A stretch of 64,000 bases of DNA from NCBI GenBank assembly GCA_022072165.1, contig JAJVIF010000001.1, forward strand, positions 1,019,353 to 1,083,352, in the 5' to 3' direction. The DNA comes from a bacterium (GTDB lineage: Bacteria; JAJVIF01). The notes below the pieces were generated by a model. That model was not told the origin of the DNA. It ran no database searches and worked only from the letters and a program-made list of their open reading frames with translations. Below are positions 43,405-52,003 of this stretch, in pieces (the stretch's first letter is position 1; every line of letters begins with the position of its first letter). The translations under genes were made by a program, and so were the position numbers.

Positions 43405-44583
43405 GTGAGCCCTACGTCAGCCAAGCGCAAAACCGTCACGGACACCATCGATTTCGCCTCTGATCATGAAGCTCTCGGTGTCCTGGGTCCCAACGACCGG
43501 CATCTGCACTACATCCGCTCCAGCACCGGCGCCAAGATCATCGCCCGTGGGACGCATGTGCGTTTTATCGGCGCTCCGGAAGAAGTGGAGCAGTTGACCC
43601 GGGTCTTTACGGGCCTGCGGCAACTGGTGCGACGCGGCATCCCCATTGAAGAGCAGGAAATCGACTACATGCTCGGCCAGGGCGACGAGCCGGTCCGGTC
43701 AACCGGGGCTCCCGCGATGCCAGGTTCGGGGAATAGTTCGCGACGCGGCCGTCAGGCGGACCCGCTCCAGATGGACGAGCAGGAAGCGGCTCCCCTCGAT
43801 GATGACCTGGCGCAGAGTGGCACCTTTGAGGCGACTGCGGCAGGCAGGATCCGGGTCCGCCCCAAGTCCGATGGACAGCGGCAGTATCTCGAGGCGATGG
43901 AAGGGCACGACATCACCTTCGCCATCGGTCCGGCAGGGACTGGCAAAACGTATCTCGCCACGGCGATGGCGGTCAGCTACCTGTTGTCGCGCAAGGTCCA
44001 GCGCATCATCCTGACCCGTCCTGCGGTGGAAGCTGGCGAGTCACTCGGGTTCCTTCCCGGCGACCTGTACGAAAAGGTCGCACCATACTTCCGGCCCCTC
44101 TACGACTCGCTCTACGACATGCTCGGAGTGGAGCGGTGTCGTCGCCTGGTGGAAAACGAGATCATTGAAGTGGCCCCCCTGGCGTACATGCGGGGTCGGA
44201 CCCTGAACCGGGCGTTCATCATCCTCGATGAGGCCCAGAACACGACCCCCAAGCAGATGAAGATGTTCCTGACACGCATGGGGCCGTCTTCGCGGATGGT
44301 GATCACCGGCGACCCCTCGCAAAACGACCTGCCGGGAGGGCAGCCAAGCGGGCTCAACGATTCCCTCCGGATTCTGCACGGGGTTCAGGGGATCGGGTTT
44401 GTCCAGCTGAAGCAAAAAGACATCATCCGGCATCCGCTGGTGCAGCGGATCGTGGAAGCCTATGACGCCCTTGAAGGGGGGCCTGGTCCGGTGGCCCGGG
44501 CACCCTGGCAGCAGCCAGCCCAGCCCTCGCGGCAACCCCTGCCGATGAGTGAGGAAACACCGCTGGAACCACTGGAGCCGTAG
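43405..44583 (+). CDS. phoH: PhoH-family ATPase
   Basis: 392 residues from a GTG at 43405; support for the start is weak. The N-terminal 90 residues hold the KH-like region (HLHYIRSSTGAKIIARGTHV). The ATPase core has FAIGPAGTGKTYLA (Walker A), RPAVEAGESLGFLPGD, FIILDEAQNTTPKQMKMFL (Walker B) and MVITGDPSQNDLP. PhoH proteins are cytoplasmic ATPases linked to RNA handling; in many genomes they stand before ybeY. Here ybeY does not follow. A TAAACT box lies near 43359. Confidence 0.86.
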   Translation: MSPTSAKRKTVTDTIDFASDHEALGVLGPNDRHLHYIRSSTGAKIIARGTHVRFIGAPEEVEQLTRVFTGLRQLVRRGIPIEEQEIDYMLGQGDEPVRSTGAPAMPGSGNSSRRGRQADPLQMDEQEAAPLDDDLAQSGTFEATAAGRIRVRPKSDGQRQYLEAMEGHDITFAIGPAGTGKTYLATAMAVSYLLSRKVQRIILTRPAVEAGESLGFLPGDLYEKVAPYFRPLYDSLYDMLGVERCRRLVENEIIEVAPLAYMRGRTLNRAFIILDEAQNTTPKQMKMFLTRMGPSSRMVITGDPSQNDLPGGQPSGLNDSLRILHGVQGIGFVQLKQKDIIRHPLVQRIVEAYDALEGGPGPVARAPWQQPAQPSRQPLPMSEETPLEPLEP

Positions 44584-44612
44584 CCAGGGGCTTTTACCCA
44601 CCGTCATCTAAC

Positions 44613-44987
44613 TCAGAGAAACTGTGACACCAGGGTCGGCAGATGGGCCGAGAGTTGGCCGTTGGTCACCACTTCATCAGCCCCCGCCTCACGAGCCGCT
44701 TCTAGGAGCGGAGCATTGACATGATCCCCAAAGCAGAGCAGCTGAGTCCCCTGGATGTCGGGATCGGTTCTGATGGTGGCGATAAGTCCGATGGTGTCGA
44801 TCCCCCTGGCCCGCAGGTCGATCAGCGCGAGGATCGGCTGGTGCCTGCGCAGGGCATCGAGGAACTCGCCTTCGCTGCCGGCAAAGAGGACTTCCAGTCC
44901 CAGCATCTGCAGGGGGGACTCGACCTTGGCGACAAAGAAGAGGTCGGGGATCAGGCAGACGGCGTTACCGGAATGAAGTCGGGACAC
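44613..44987 (-). CDS. Degenerate response-regulator receiver-like protein
   Basis: 124 residues from a GTG at 44987, chosen because AGGAG lies ten bases upstream. The alternating pattern fits a CheY fold: PILALIDLRARG carries the acceptor-position Asp, with EAAREAGADEVVTN near the end. The N-terminal acidic pair is missing (NAVCLIPDLFF). The usual Thr/Ser and Lys positions read differently (LLCFGDHV and VVTNGQ). It may not be phosphorylated in the normal way. It lies 17 bases downstream of hicB on the same strand. No histidine kinase is nearby. Confidence 0.55.
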   Translation of the reverse strand: MSRLHSGNAVCLIPDLFFVAKVESPLQMLGLEVLFAGSEGEFLDALRRHQPILALIDLRARGIDTIGLIATIRTDPDIQGTQLLCFGDHVNAPLLEAAREAGADEVVTNGQLSAHLPTLVSQFL

Positions 44988-45004
44988 GAGAGTCACACTC
45001 CTGC

Positions 45005-45319
45005 TCAGCGCTTCTTGGATTTTTGCGCCCTTGGCGTCCGGGGAGAACGATCCTGACTCTGCGGAGTCACTGACTTGCGTCGAGTGGCGATGGCAGCACG
45101 ATACTGCTGCACTGGAACACTGACTGTCAGCGCATGGGTGCCAGGAGTCGGAACTTCTTCCCCATCTTCGATTAGCCCCATGATGTGCAGCTGAATCGCT
45201 TTTTGCATTCGATCCCGAATCTGGTCGAGGGTCTTGCCGGTGACCACGCACCCGGGCAGGTCCGGCACATAGGCCGAGAGATTCTCCGGTCCATGCTCTA
45301 TGACCACCTGGAAGTTCAT
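45005..45319 (-). CDS. hicB: HicB-family antitoxin
   Basis: 104 residues. The N-terminal partial RNase H-like fold is typical: FQVVIEHGPENLSAYVPDLP, then GCVVTGKTLDQIRDRMQKAI and HIMGLIEDGEEVPTPGT. The C-terminal 35 residues are basic and low in complexity, with no clear HTH or RHH domain. The ATG overlaps the TGA of hicA by four bases, so toxin is made first and antitoxin is coupled to it. HicB normally binds and masks the HicA active site. Confidence 0.83.
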   Translation of the reverse strand: MNFQVVIEHGPENLSAYVPDLPGCVVTGKTLDQIRDRMQKAIQLHIMGLIEDGEEVPTPGTHALTVSVPVQQYRAAIATRRKSVTPQSQDRSPRTPRAQKSKKR

Positions 45320-45531
45320 GCTCTCCAGCCTTTCCAGCCTGCCTGCCGACAAATGCTGCTTAACGTTTTGGGGTGCAGCACTTCGCCGGGACTTCCGGCT
45401 ATTGTCACTCGCCCAGGCATTTCTGGATGCCAGTACTGCTGACGGCTCCCCTCCTGTGCCACAAGATACCAGCCATCCTGCTTGAGGCGGCGCACGACAT
45501 CCTCGATGCGCACACGCAGCCGCCGGGACAT
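45316..45531 (-). CDS. hicA: HicA-family toxin with Arg in place of the catalytic His
   Basis: 71 residues; the family is usually 60-85. The dsRBD-like fold is clear from VVRRLKQDGWYLVAQEGS, PGRVTIAG and the C-terminal HPKTLSSICRQAGW. In active HicA the segment reads GSHxxY, and that His is needed for RNA cleavage. Here it reads EGSRQQY, with codon CGT, one base from a His codon CAT. The gene begins two bases after the acs stop codon, so it probably shares the acs transcript. The toxin may be inactive. Confidence 0.8.
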   Translation of the reverse strand: MSRRLRVRIEDVVRRLKQDGWYLVAQEGSRQQYWHPEMPGRVTIAGSPGEVLHPKTLSSICRQAGWKGWRA

Positions 45532-45533
45532 TT

Positions 45534-47510
45534 CTATTCCTCATCATCCTGAGCGGTGCGGAGCCGCTCCAGGACCGAGGCATCCTCCAGCGTCGTGACA
45601 TCCCCGACCGCCCGGCCATAGGCGATGTCCCGCAGCAGGCGACGCATGATCTTGCCGGACCGCGTCTTGGGGAGCGCATCGGTGAAGATGATGTCGTCGG
45701 GCTTCGCCAGCGCTCCGATTTCCTTGGCGACCCAGTCGCGCAGTTCTTCCTTGAAGTCGTCGGTGTTCTGATGAGCGTGGTGACTCTCCAGGGTCACGAA
45801 TGCACAGATGGCCTGGCCCTTCAGATCATGCGGACGTCCTACACAAGCGCTCTCTGCCACCGCCGGATGTGCCACCAGGGCGCTTTCGACTTCCATGGTC
45901 CCCAGACGGTGCCCGCTGACATTGATCACATCATCCACCCGCCCCATGACCCAGAAGTACCCATCCTGGTCCCGACGCGCCCCATCGCCGGCGAAGTAGT
46001 AGCCTTCCACTTCCCCGAAATACTGCTTTGTGAACCGCTCGTGATCGCCCCAGATGGTCCGCATCATGCTTGGCCAGGGCTTGCGGATGACGAGGAACCC
46101 GCCTGTGTTAGCCGGCTGTTCGGTCCCGTGTTTGTCGACTATCAGGGGATCGACCCCGAAGAAGGGGAGGGTGCAGGACCCCGGTTTGGTGGGAATTGCC
46201 CCCGGCAAAGGGGCAATCAGGATGCTGCCGGTTTCGGTCTGCCACCAGGTATCAACAATGGGACAGCGCTCGCCACCGATGACCCGGTGGTACCACATCC
46301 AGGCCTCCGGATTGATCGGCTCCCCGACGGTTCCCAGGAGCCGGAGCGAGGAGAGGTCGTACTTCGCGGGCCACTCTTCGCCCCACTTCAGGAACGCCCG
46401 GATGGCGGTCGGGGCTGTGTAGAAGATGCTCACCCGGTACTTTTCAATGAGCTCCCAGAAGCGGCCGTTGTCCGGCCAGTTTGGTGCACCTTCGTACATC
46501 ACGGTTGTCGCCCCGCATGCCAGCGCGCCATAGACCGTATAGCTGTGGCCAGTGACCCAGCCGACATCCGCGGTGCACCAGTAGGTGTCGTCATCCCGCA
46601 GATCAAAAACGTACTTGCAGGTCAGGAGCGCTCCCAACAGATACCCGCCGGTGGTGTGCATGACACCCTTGGGCTTGCCGGTTGTCCCGGAGGTATAGAG
46701 GATGAAGAGGGGATGCTCCGCCTCCATGCCACCGGGCTCGTGATGCCAGGAGGCGTGATGGACCGTGTCGTGCCACCAGAGGTCCCGCCCGGTGAGCATG
46801 TCCACATCGTGCCCGGTGCGTCGCAGCACCAGCACTTTTTCGATGCTGGGGCAGTCAGAGAGGGCGGCATCGACATTCGCCTTCAGCGGCACGATGGCTC
46901 CCCGACGCCATCCTCCATCGGCAGTAATGACCGCCTTCGCTTCGCAGTCATGAATCCGGTCGCGAAGCGACTCGGCGGAGAACCCGCCGAAGACCACGCT
47001 ATGGATGGCTCCGATGCGGGCGCAGGCCAGCATCGCGACCGCCGCTTCCGGCACCATGGGGAGATAGATCATGACCCGGTCGCCCTGCCGGATCCCCATC
47101 GCCAGCAGGGTATTGGCACACTGGCAGACTTCGCGATGGAGGTCCTGATAAGTCAGGACCCGGGTGTCCCCTGGCTCGCCTTCCCAGATGATGGCGGCTT
47201 TGGTCCGACGCCAGCCCTGCGCGTGACGATCCACGCAGTTCTCCGCCAGATTGAGCCGGCCATCCGCGAACCACCTGGCATCGGGCAGTTGCCATTCCAG
47301 GACGTTCGTGAAATCCTGCTGCCAGAGGAGATGCTCCCGCGCCATATTGGCGAAAAACCCTTCCGGGTTGTCGATCGACTGCTGATAGAGGTCCCGAAAT
47401 TGCTCCATAGAGGAGACCCGTGCGGCCGCGGAGAATTCGGCAGGCGGCGTGAAGAGGCGGTCCTCATGCAGGATCGATTCGATGGTGGTCGGGGCTATGG
47501 TGTCGGACAT
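45534..47510 (-). CDS. acs: Acetyl-coenzyme A synthetase
   Basis: 658 residues from the ATG at 47510, with GGAGG five bases upstream. Signature motifs of ANL adenylate-forming enzymes: [51 protein letters not shown] and [15 protein letters not shown] with the catalytic, acetylation-prone Lys. The length and order fit acetate-CoA ligase (AMP-forming), which turns acetate, ATP and CoA into acetyl-CoA. Propionate activation is possible. hicA follows after only two bases. Confidence 0.9.
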   Translation of the reverse strand: MSDTIAPTTIESILHEDRLFTPPAEFSAAARVSSMEQFRDLYQQSIDNPEGFFANMAREHLLWQQDFTNVLEWQLPDARWFADGRLNLAENCVDRHAQGWRRTKAAIIWEGEPGDTRVLTYQDLHREVCQCANTLLAMGIRQGDRVMIYLPMVPEAAVAMLACARIGAIHSVVFGGFSAESLRDRIHDCEAKAVITADGGWRRGAIVPLKANVDAALSDCPSIEKVLVLRRTGHDVDMLTGRDLWWHDTVHHASWHHEPGGMEAEHPLFILYTSGTTGKPKGVMHTTGGYLLGALLTCKYVFDLRDDDTYWCTADVGWVTGHSYTVYGALACGATTVMYEGAPNWPDNGRFWELIEKYRVSIFYTAPTAIRAFLKWGEEWPAKYDLSSLRLLGTVGEPINPEAWMWYHRVIGGERCPIVDTWWQTETGSILIAPLPGAIPTKPGSCTLPFFGVDPLIVDKHGTEQPANTGGFLVIRKPWPSMMRTIWGDHERFTKQYFGEVEGYYFAGDGARRDQDGYFWVMGRVDDVINVSGHRLGTMEVESALVAHPAVAESACVGRPHDLKGQAICAFVTLESHHAHQNTDDFKEELRDWVAKEIGALAKPDDIIFTDALPKTRSGKIMRRLLRDIAYGRAVGDVTTLEDASVLERLRTAQDDEE

Positions 47511-47587
47511 CGCCGCCTCCAATGCGGATTTTTCAGGGTAGCGCCGATGGTAGCAAAGTGGGATGTGGGCTCGACTCACATTTTTGA

Positions 47588-48991
47588 TCAGGTCAATGCC
47601 ACCGCTGATCGCTCTGTAACCGGCGCGAAGCGGGCCCGGAAGTGCCGCAGCACCGCCGGCGACCAGGTCATCTCCAGCCCATAGAGTGTCTCCTTCCGCT
47701 CAACCACCGCAGCGAATGTCTCCGCCACATACTGCAGATGCGTACTGGTATAGACCCGTCGCGGTAGCGCCAGCCGCACCAGTTCCAGGGGCGGGGGATG
47801 CACCTCACCCGTCCGGGGGTCCGGATAGCCGAACATGGACGACCCTACCTCGACTGTCCGTACGCCCCCTTCCAGATACGCCTCGCAGACCAGTTGCTGC
47901 GCCGGGAAACGACTCCCGGGGACCTGCGGCAGCACGCGCCCAGCATCGATGTAGACCGCATGGCCGCCGGGCGGCTCGAAGATTGGGACTCCTGCCCCGG
48001 TCAACAGTGCTCCCAGATACGCCACCTGCCCGGTTCGGTATTCCAGATAGGAATCTGTTACCGCTTCCTGCAGCCCAATGGCAATCGTCTCCATTTCACG
48101 ACCACTCATCCCGCCGTAGGTCGGAAAGCCTTCCAGCCGAATGAGGAGATTCCGGGCGCGTTCCGCCAGCGCGGGGTCCCGCAAACAGAGGAACCCGCCA
48201 CTGTTTGCCAGTCCATCCTTCTTCGCGCTCATGGTGCAGCCATCGGCGAGATCAAACATCTCCCGCACGATGGACCGGATGCTCCGGTCCGCGTAGCCAG
48301 GTTCCCGCTGCCGGATAAACCAGGCATTCTCGGCGAAGCGACAGGCATCGATGAAGAATGGGATGCCGCTCTCGTGCAGCCGCTGCGAGATACCGCGCAG
48401 ATTGGCCATCGACACCGGCTGCCCGGCCCGGGAATTGTTCGTGATCGTGACCATCCCAAAAGGGATTGCACCGGGCGCGCTCTCGAGCAACAGTCCCTCC
48501 AGTTGCTCCAGATCCAGATCGCCCTTGAACGGCTGCGGCGTGGTGGGATCCCACATCCCCTCGGCGGCCAGATTGAGTGGCAGGGCACCCTGTGCTTCCA
48601 CGTTCGCCCGGGTCGTGTCGAAGAAGTCGTTGGAGGGCACCACCTGCCCTGGCTCCAACAGCAGGCTGCAGAGCAGGTTTTCCGCGGCCCGTCCCTGATG
48701 GGTAGGGATGATTTCCGGGAAGCCAAAGAGGTCCTGAATCACTGACTCCAGATGCTGGTAACTCCGACCGCCGGCATAAGCGGCATCGCCAAGGATCAGC
48801 CCGGCGTACTGTTCCTGTGACAGCGCGGCGGTGCCGGAATCAGTCAGCAAATCGATGGTGACATCCTGCGCCTGCAGATTGAAGACATTCCAGCCCGCGT
48901 CGTGCAAACGCGCTTCCCGTTCAGCCCTGGTCAGGAATGGGATGGCTTCCACCATCTTGATACGAAACGGCTCGAGGGGGGGCGCTGGCAT
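47588..48991 (-). CDS. Tryptophanase / tyrosine phenol-lyase family PLP enzyme
   Basis: 467 residues. Full-length match to the family: [81 protein letters not shown] (PLP Lys in SAKKD), [26 protein letters not shown] and [16 protein letters not shown]. The residue in [10 protein letters not shown] is Asp, as in tryptophanase rather than the Thr of tyrosine phenol-lyase. [11 protein letters not shown] also sits closer to tryptophanase. The reaction would be beta-elimination of tryptophan, tyrosine or a similar amino acid to pyruvate and ammonia. Substrate remains open. Confidence 0.85.
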   Translation of the reverse strand: MPAPPLEPFRIKMVEAIPFLTRAEREARLHDAGWNVFNLQAQDVTIDLLTDSGTAALSQEQYAGLILGDAAYAGGRSYQHLESVIQDLFGFPEIIPTHQGRAAENLLCSLLLEPGQVVPSNDFFDTTRANVEAQGALPLNLAAEGMWDPTTPQPFKGDLDLEQLEGLLLESAPGAIPFGMVTITNNSRAGQPVSMANLRGISQRLHESGIPFFIDACRFAENAWFIRQREPGYADRSIRSIVREMFDLADGCTMSAKKDGLANSGGFLCLRDPALAERARNLLIRLEGFPTYGGMSGREMETIAIGLQEAVTDSYLEYRTGQVAYLGALLTGAGVPIFEPPGGHAVYIDAGRVLPQVPGSRFPAQQLVCEAYLEGGVRTVEVGSSMFGYPDPRTGEVHPPPLELVRLALPRRVYTSTHLQYVAETFAAVVERKETLYGLEMTWSPAVLRHFRARFAPVTERSAVALT

Positions 48992-49065
48992 AGCTCCATG
49001 CTAACGACTCATCAGCACCTCCACGTGATGCGGCTCACAATCCGGGACAGGTGCTTCATCTGAGG

Positions 49066-49929
49066 TTACCAGCCGAAGATGCGGCCGGCATTCCCCCAGC
49101 AAATCTGGGCCATGACTTCATCGGGGTAATCGGATTCCAGGAACACGTCCAGGTTGTACCGGGGATGCAGCACGCCCGGACTCGGCCAGTCCGTCCCCCA
49201 CAGGAGCTTGTCGGCAATCTCGGGGAGCCGGGGCAGGTACTGCTTCAGCCGAGCTGGCGGGATGCCGGAGAGATCGGCGAAGACCCTGGGGAAGCGTCGC
49301 ACCAGAAAGAAGGCTTCCTCGGTCCAGAAAGGACGGCCGCAATGCGCGAGGATGATGGTGAGCTCCGGGAAATCGACCGCGACATCATCTACAGGTAGGG
49401 GGTCCCCAAAGCGACTCCTGGCGCCTGGAAAGACCGATGTCCCGGTGTGGATCATCACCGGCAGTCCCAACGAAGAGCAGGTGTCATACACTTCGGCCAG
49501 GCGCGGCTCAGCCCCGGTCAAATACGCATTCGGGGCGAGTTGCTGATGCGGAGGATGGAGCTTGATGCAGCGGATCCCCAGGTCCTCCTTCAGATGTCGC
49601 AGATATCCGGGGATGTCTTCGACAAACGCAGGCAAAATGCCGCCGCAGGCAATCAGACGCCCCTCATGCCCCCGAACATACTGCCCGATGAAATCGTTGA
49701 CACTCAGATCGAAACCCATGATGGCCGGACTCGGGTAGTTCACCAGCAAGGCCCGCTGGATCCCGGCTTCATCCAGGAAATGCAACAGGCGCGATGGCGA
49801 GGCGATGCACTGCTCGATGAGGTCCATATCAGGGCGGTTGCGGCGCATGACGGCCAGCACTTTGGGGTCCAGCTGATGCCAGGGCTGGATGTGGATGTGG
49901 GTGTCGGCGATGGGTCCGGTATAGGGCAT
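49066..49929 (-). CDS. Amidohydrolase-family (TIM-barrel) metal hydrolase
   Basis: 287 residues. The metal-site pattern is complete: ADTHIHI (HxH), IRCIKLHPPH, PVMIHTGTS, IILAHCGRPF and KLLWGTDWPSPG with the final Asp. This is the amidohydrolase-2 group, which includes decarboxylases such as ACMSD as well as hydrolases. The substrate is not indicated by the neighbours. The gene lies downstream of two hairpins at 49974-50034 and upstream of the tryptophanase-like gene on the same strand. Confidence 0.8.
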   Translation of the reverse strand: MPYTGPIADTHIHIQPWHQLDPKVLAVMRRNRPDMDLIEQCIASPSRLLHFLDEAGIQRALLVNYPSPAIMGFDLSVNDFIGQYVRGHEGRLIACGGILPAFVEDIPGYLRHLKEDLGIRCIKLHPPHQQLAPNAYLTGAEPRLAEVYDTCSSLGLPVMIHTGTSVFPGARSRFGDPLPVDDVAVDFPELTIILAHCGRPFWTEEAFFLVRRFPRVFADLSGIPPARLKQYLPRLPEIADKLLWGTDWPSPGVLHPRYNLDVFLESDYPDEVMAQICWGNAGRIFGW

Positions 49930-49973
49930 GGTCCGGATGATACCGACTGCCCCATCGGATGAGACTCTAAACA

Positions 49974-49993
49974 GGGGCCGATGTATCGGCCCC
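49974..49993. repeat. Perfect palindromic hairpin, first of a pair
   Basis: A 9-bp stem (GGGGCCGAT with ATCGGCCCC) encloses GT. It shares the closing motif GAT-NT-ATC with the hairpin at 50015-50034. It could act as a REP-like element or terminator between the amidohydrolase gene and the next unit. Confidence 0.7.
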
Positions 49994-50014
49994 CTAGTAT
50001 TTTCCCAATGTTAG

Positions 50015-50034
50015 GGGCGCGATTTATCGCGCCC
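50015..50034. repeat. Perfect palindromic hairpin, second of a pair
   Basis: A 9-bp stem (GGGCGCGAT with ATCGCGCCC) encloses TT. It lies 21 bases after the first hairpin. Short CCCTGT repeats follow at about 50032-50086. Confidence 0.7.
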
Positions 50035-50086
50035 TGTTTGTTGCGCTCCCTGTTTGATCATGCCCTGTCTGATGCACGCCCTGTAG

Positions 50087-50536
50087 CTACTGGCCAATCT
50101 GAAACAACAGTGATTGCAGGCCGAAATCCGCCCCGACGCCATACCAAACACCCAGACCCTCCGAGTACCACCGCGTGACTGGCCCTGTTACCCAGTGAAA
50201 CTGCACCAGTCCTGGAGTCGAGGGTCCATAGCTCGCCGAGAAGACCGGCAGCGCGACATCCCCAGGCACGATCTGGACCGTCGCCCCGGTGGAGTCGGGA
50301 ACAGATCGCAACGTCGGGTCAAAGCGCCATGCCCGACCGCCGTATTCGAAGCGGTAGAGTCGCGACTGGTGGTCCGCCAGGGCCATCCAGTTTCGCTCCC
50401 CCACCGCGCGTAATCGTCGGGGCTCCTTGGCGTCCCGGGCATACCGAAAGGTCCCGCGACGCACATCCAGGGCGCATTCCAGCACCGCCGATGCCGTCAC
50501 CGGCGCATCACTCAGGATGATCTGTATGCCGCTCAC
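50087..50536 (-). CDS. Hypothetical protein coupled to the Nudix gene
   Basis: 149 residues from a GTG at 50536 that overlaps the TGA of the Nudix gene (GTGA). Not recognised. It is soluble, with no signal peptide or membrane span, and beta-rich. Elements such as MALADHQSRLYRFEYGGRAW and WYSEGLGVWYGVGADF resemble lipocalin-like or calycin-type strands only loosely. It is the last gene of a three-gene coupled set with the 3-hydroxyacyl-CoA dehydrogenase and Nudix genes. Confidence 0.6.
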   Translation of the reverse strand: MSGIQIILSDAPVTASAVLECALDVRRGTFRYARDAKEPRRLRAVGERNWMALADHQSRLYRFEYGGRAWRFDPTLRSVPDSTGATVQIVPGDVALPVFSASYGPSTPGLVQFHWVTGPVTRWYSEGLGVWYGVGADFGLQSLLFQIGQ

Positions 50537-51009
50537 GGCTCCCGCACAGGCAGCAGTCTCGCGGCCAGCGCTGGCAGGAAGTAACCCCAGTCGCCCAGGC
50601 AGTCGAGGGTGGTGCCATCGAGCGGGACAAAGGTGAGTTGCAGGGGGATGGGAGGCGAGCCATCGCTCGGCGTGGCTTCCAGATGCTCCCATGAGGTGGC
50701 GTCAGGGGCGGGGTCCGCGAGCAGGTGGAAGTAATGCCGTTCCTGCCACTCGTCATCATGGACCGGACAGGGGCACTCCCGGACTCCCAGATACTGCGCG
50801 ATCTGCAGGCCCATCAGCCCCGTTTCCTCGAAGCACTCCCGCAGGACCGCTGCTTCCGGCGACTCCCCTGGCTCCAGCGTGCCGCCGGGAATCTGACGCG
50901 CCCCCGCCAGCGCTCCGGCCAGATCCACCAGAAGCAGGACCTCGGTCCCCCGGGTGATGTAGCCGTAGGCTTTGCGCGTGAGTCGCGGGCGATCCGGGGG
51001 GTTAGCCAT
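50533..51009 (-). CDS. Nudix hydrolase
   Basis: 158 residues from the ATG at 51009. The Nudix box is complete: GGTLEPGESPEAAVLREC followed by FEETGL gives Gx5Ex7REUxEExGU, which binds the catalytic metals. Enzymes of this family hydrolyse a diphosphate linked to another group; the substrate cannot be read from the box. The start overlaps the end of the 3-hydroxyacyl-CoA dehydrogenase gene by eight bases, and its own stop overlaps the next GTG. Coupled translation is likely. Confidence 0.82.
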   Translation of the reverse strand: MANPPDRPRLTRKAYGYITRGTEVLLLVDLAGALAGARQIPGGTLEPGESPEAAVLRECFEETGLMGLQIAQYLGVRECPCPVHDDEWQERHYFHLLADPAPDATSWEHLEATPSDGSPPIPLQLTFVPLDGTTLDCLGDWGYFLPALAARLLPVREP

Positions 51010-51874
51010 CGTAGCGATAGAACCCTTCCCCACTCTTCCGGCCGAGCTTGCCCGCACGCACCAGCCTCCGTAGCAACTGCGGTGCCTTGTACTGGTCCCC
51101 GCCGAGTTCTTCGTAGAGATAGTCCGCGATGTTCAGCCGGACATCGAGACCGATGAGATCGGTCAGTTTCAGGGGACCCATCGGATGGCGGTACCCCAGT
51201 TCGATGGCGGTGTCGATGTCCGCGGCGGAGGCGACCCCCTGCTCCAGCATCCGCATGGCTTCCAGGGCCAGCACGACCCCCAGTCGGGAGGTGGCGAAGC
51301 CTGGTGAGTCGGCGACCTCCACCATCGTGCGCCCCATCTGCTCCCCTACCCCGCGAATGGCGGCCAGGGTCTCCGGCGTGGTCTGCTCGGCCTTCACAAT
51401 CTCCAGCAGGGCGATGATGTACGGCGGATTGAAGAAGTGCATCCCGATGACCCGTCCTGGTCGATCGGTGGCTGCCGCCAGCGCGGTGATGGAAAGGCTG
51501 GACGTGTTGGAGGCAAAGATCGCGCTGGCTGGCGCATGGAGCGCGCACTGCCGGAAGGCCTCTTCCTTGAGTTCGACGCGCTCAGGGACGGCCTCGATGA
51601 TGAGGTCGGCGGCCGCGACCGCTTCCTTCAGGTCGGTGGTCGTATCGAAATGCTGAAGTGCCCGCTCTTCATCCGCCGGGGTCAGCTTCCCTTTTTCGAT
51701 GGCGACCTGGAGGTTCTTCGCGATGCGTTCGCGGGCCCGTTCGAGTTGTCCGGCATCGACATCAAAGAGGGCGGTCCGGAAACCGGAAGTTGCGGCGACC
51801 TGGGCGATCCCGTGGCCCATGGTCCCTGCGCCGAGGACTGCGATCGTGGTGACGGTGTGCTGCTGGACTGGCAT
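51002..51874 (-). CDS. hbd: 3-hydroxyacyl-CoA (3-hydroxybutyryl-CoA) dehydrogenase
   Basis: 290 residues from the ATG at 51874; another ATG at 51883 is possible. IAVLGAGTMGHGIAQVAA is the NAD site. ADLIIEAVPERVELK, FASNTSSLSIT and GMHFFNPPYIIALLEIVK carry the catalytic Ser, His and Asn of the family, and the C-terminal domain has LIGLDVRLNIADYLYEE and KSGEGFYRY. It oxidises L-3-hydroxyacyl-CoA to 3-ketoacyl-CoA, or the reverse in butyrate or PHB-type routes. The two crotonases at 59437-61132 could act before it. It heads a coupled set with the Nudix gene. Confidence 0.87.
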   Translation of the reverse strand: MPVQQHTVTTIAVLGAGTMGHGIAQVAATSGFRTALFDVDAGQLERARERIAKNLQVAIEKGKLTPADEERALQHFDTTTDLKEAVAAADLIIEAVPERVELKEEAFRQCALHAPASAIFASNTSSLSITALAAATDRPGRVIGMHFFNPPYIIALLEIVKAEQTTPETLAAIRGVGEQMGRTMVEVADSPGFATSRLGVVLALEAMRMLEQGVASAADIDTAIELGYRHPMGPLKLTDLIGLDVRLNIADYLYEELGGDQYKAPQLLRRLVRAGKLGRKSGEGFYRYDG

Positions 51875-51929
51875 ACAGGGCATTATGCGCCAGCAGTCTG
51901 GCTCGATTAACTGACTCCTGGGGATCAAA

Positions 51930-51964
51930 CAAAAGGCGCATTGACCAGCACTGGCCAATGCGCC
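51930..51964 (-). terminator. Strong intrinsic terminator of the 52004-53388 genes
   Basis: A 9-bp stem (GGCGCATTG at 51935-51943 with CAATGCGCC at 51956-51964) is followed on the minus strand by TTTTGTTTG. It lies 40 bases past the lipoprotein stop codon. Confidence 0.82.
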
Positions 51965-52003
51965 ATACGAACTGCTTTCACCTGTCCTGCCGACATCGCA
52001 GGG

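Noticed and set aside
45771-47684. A 637-codon open frame on the plus strand
   Set aside because: It is antisense to acs, whose motifs are complete.
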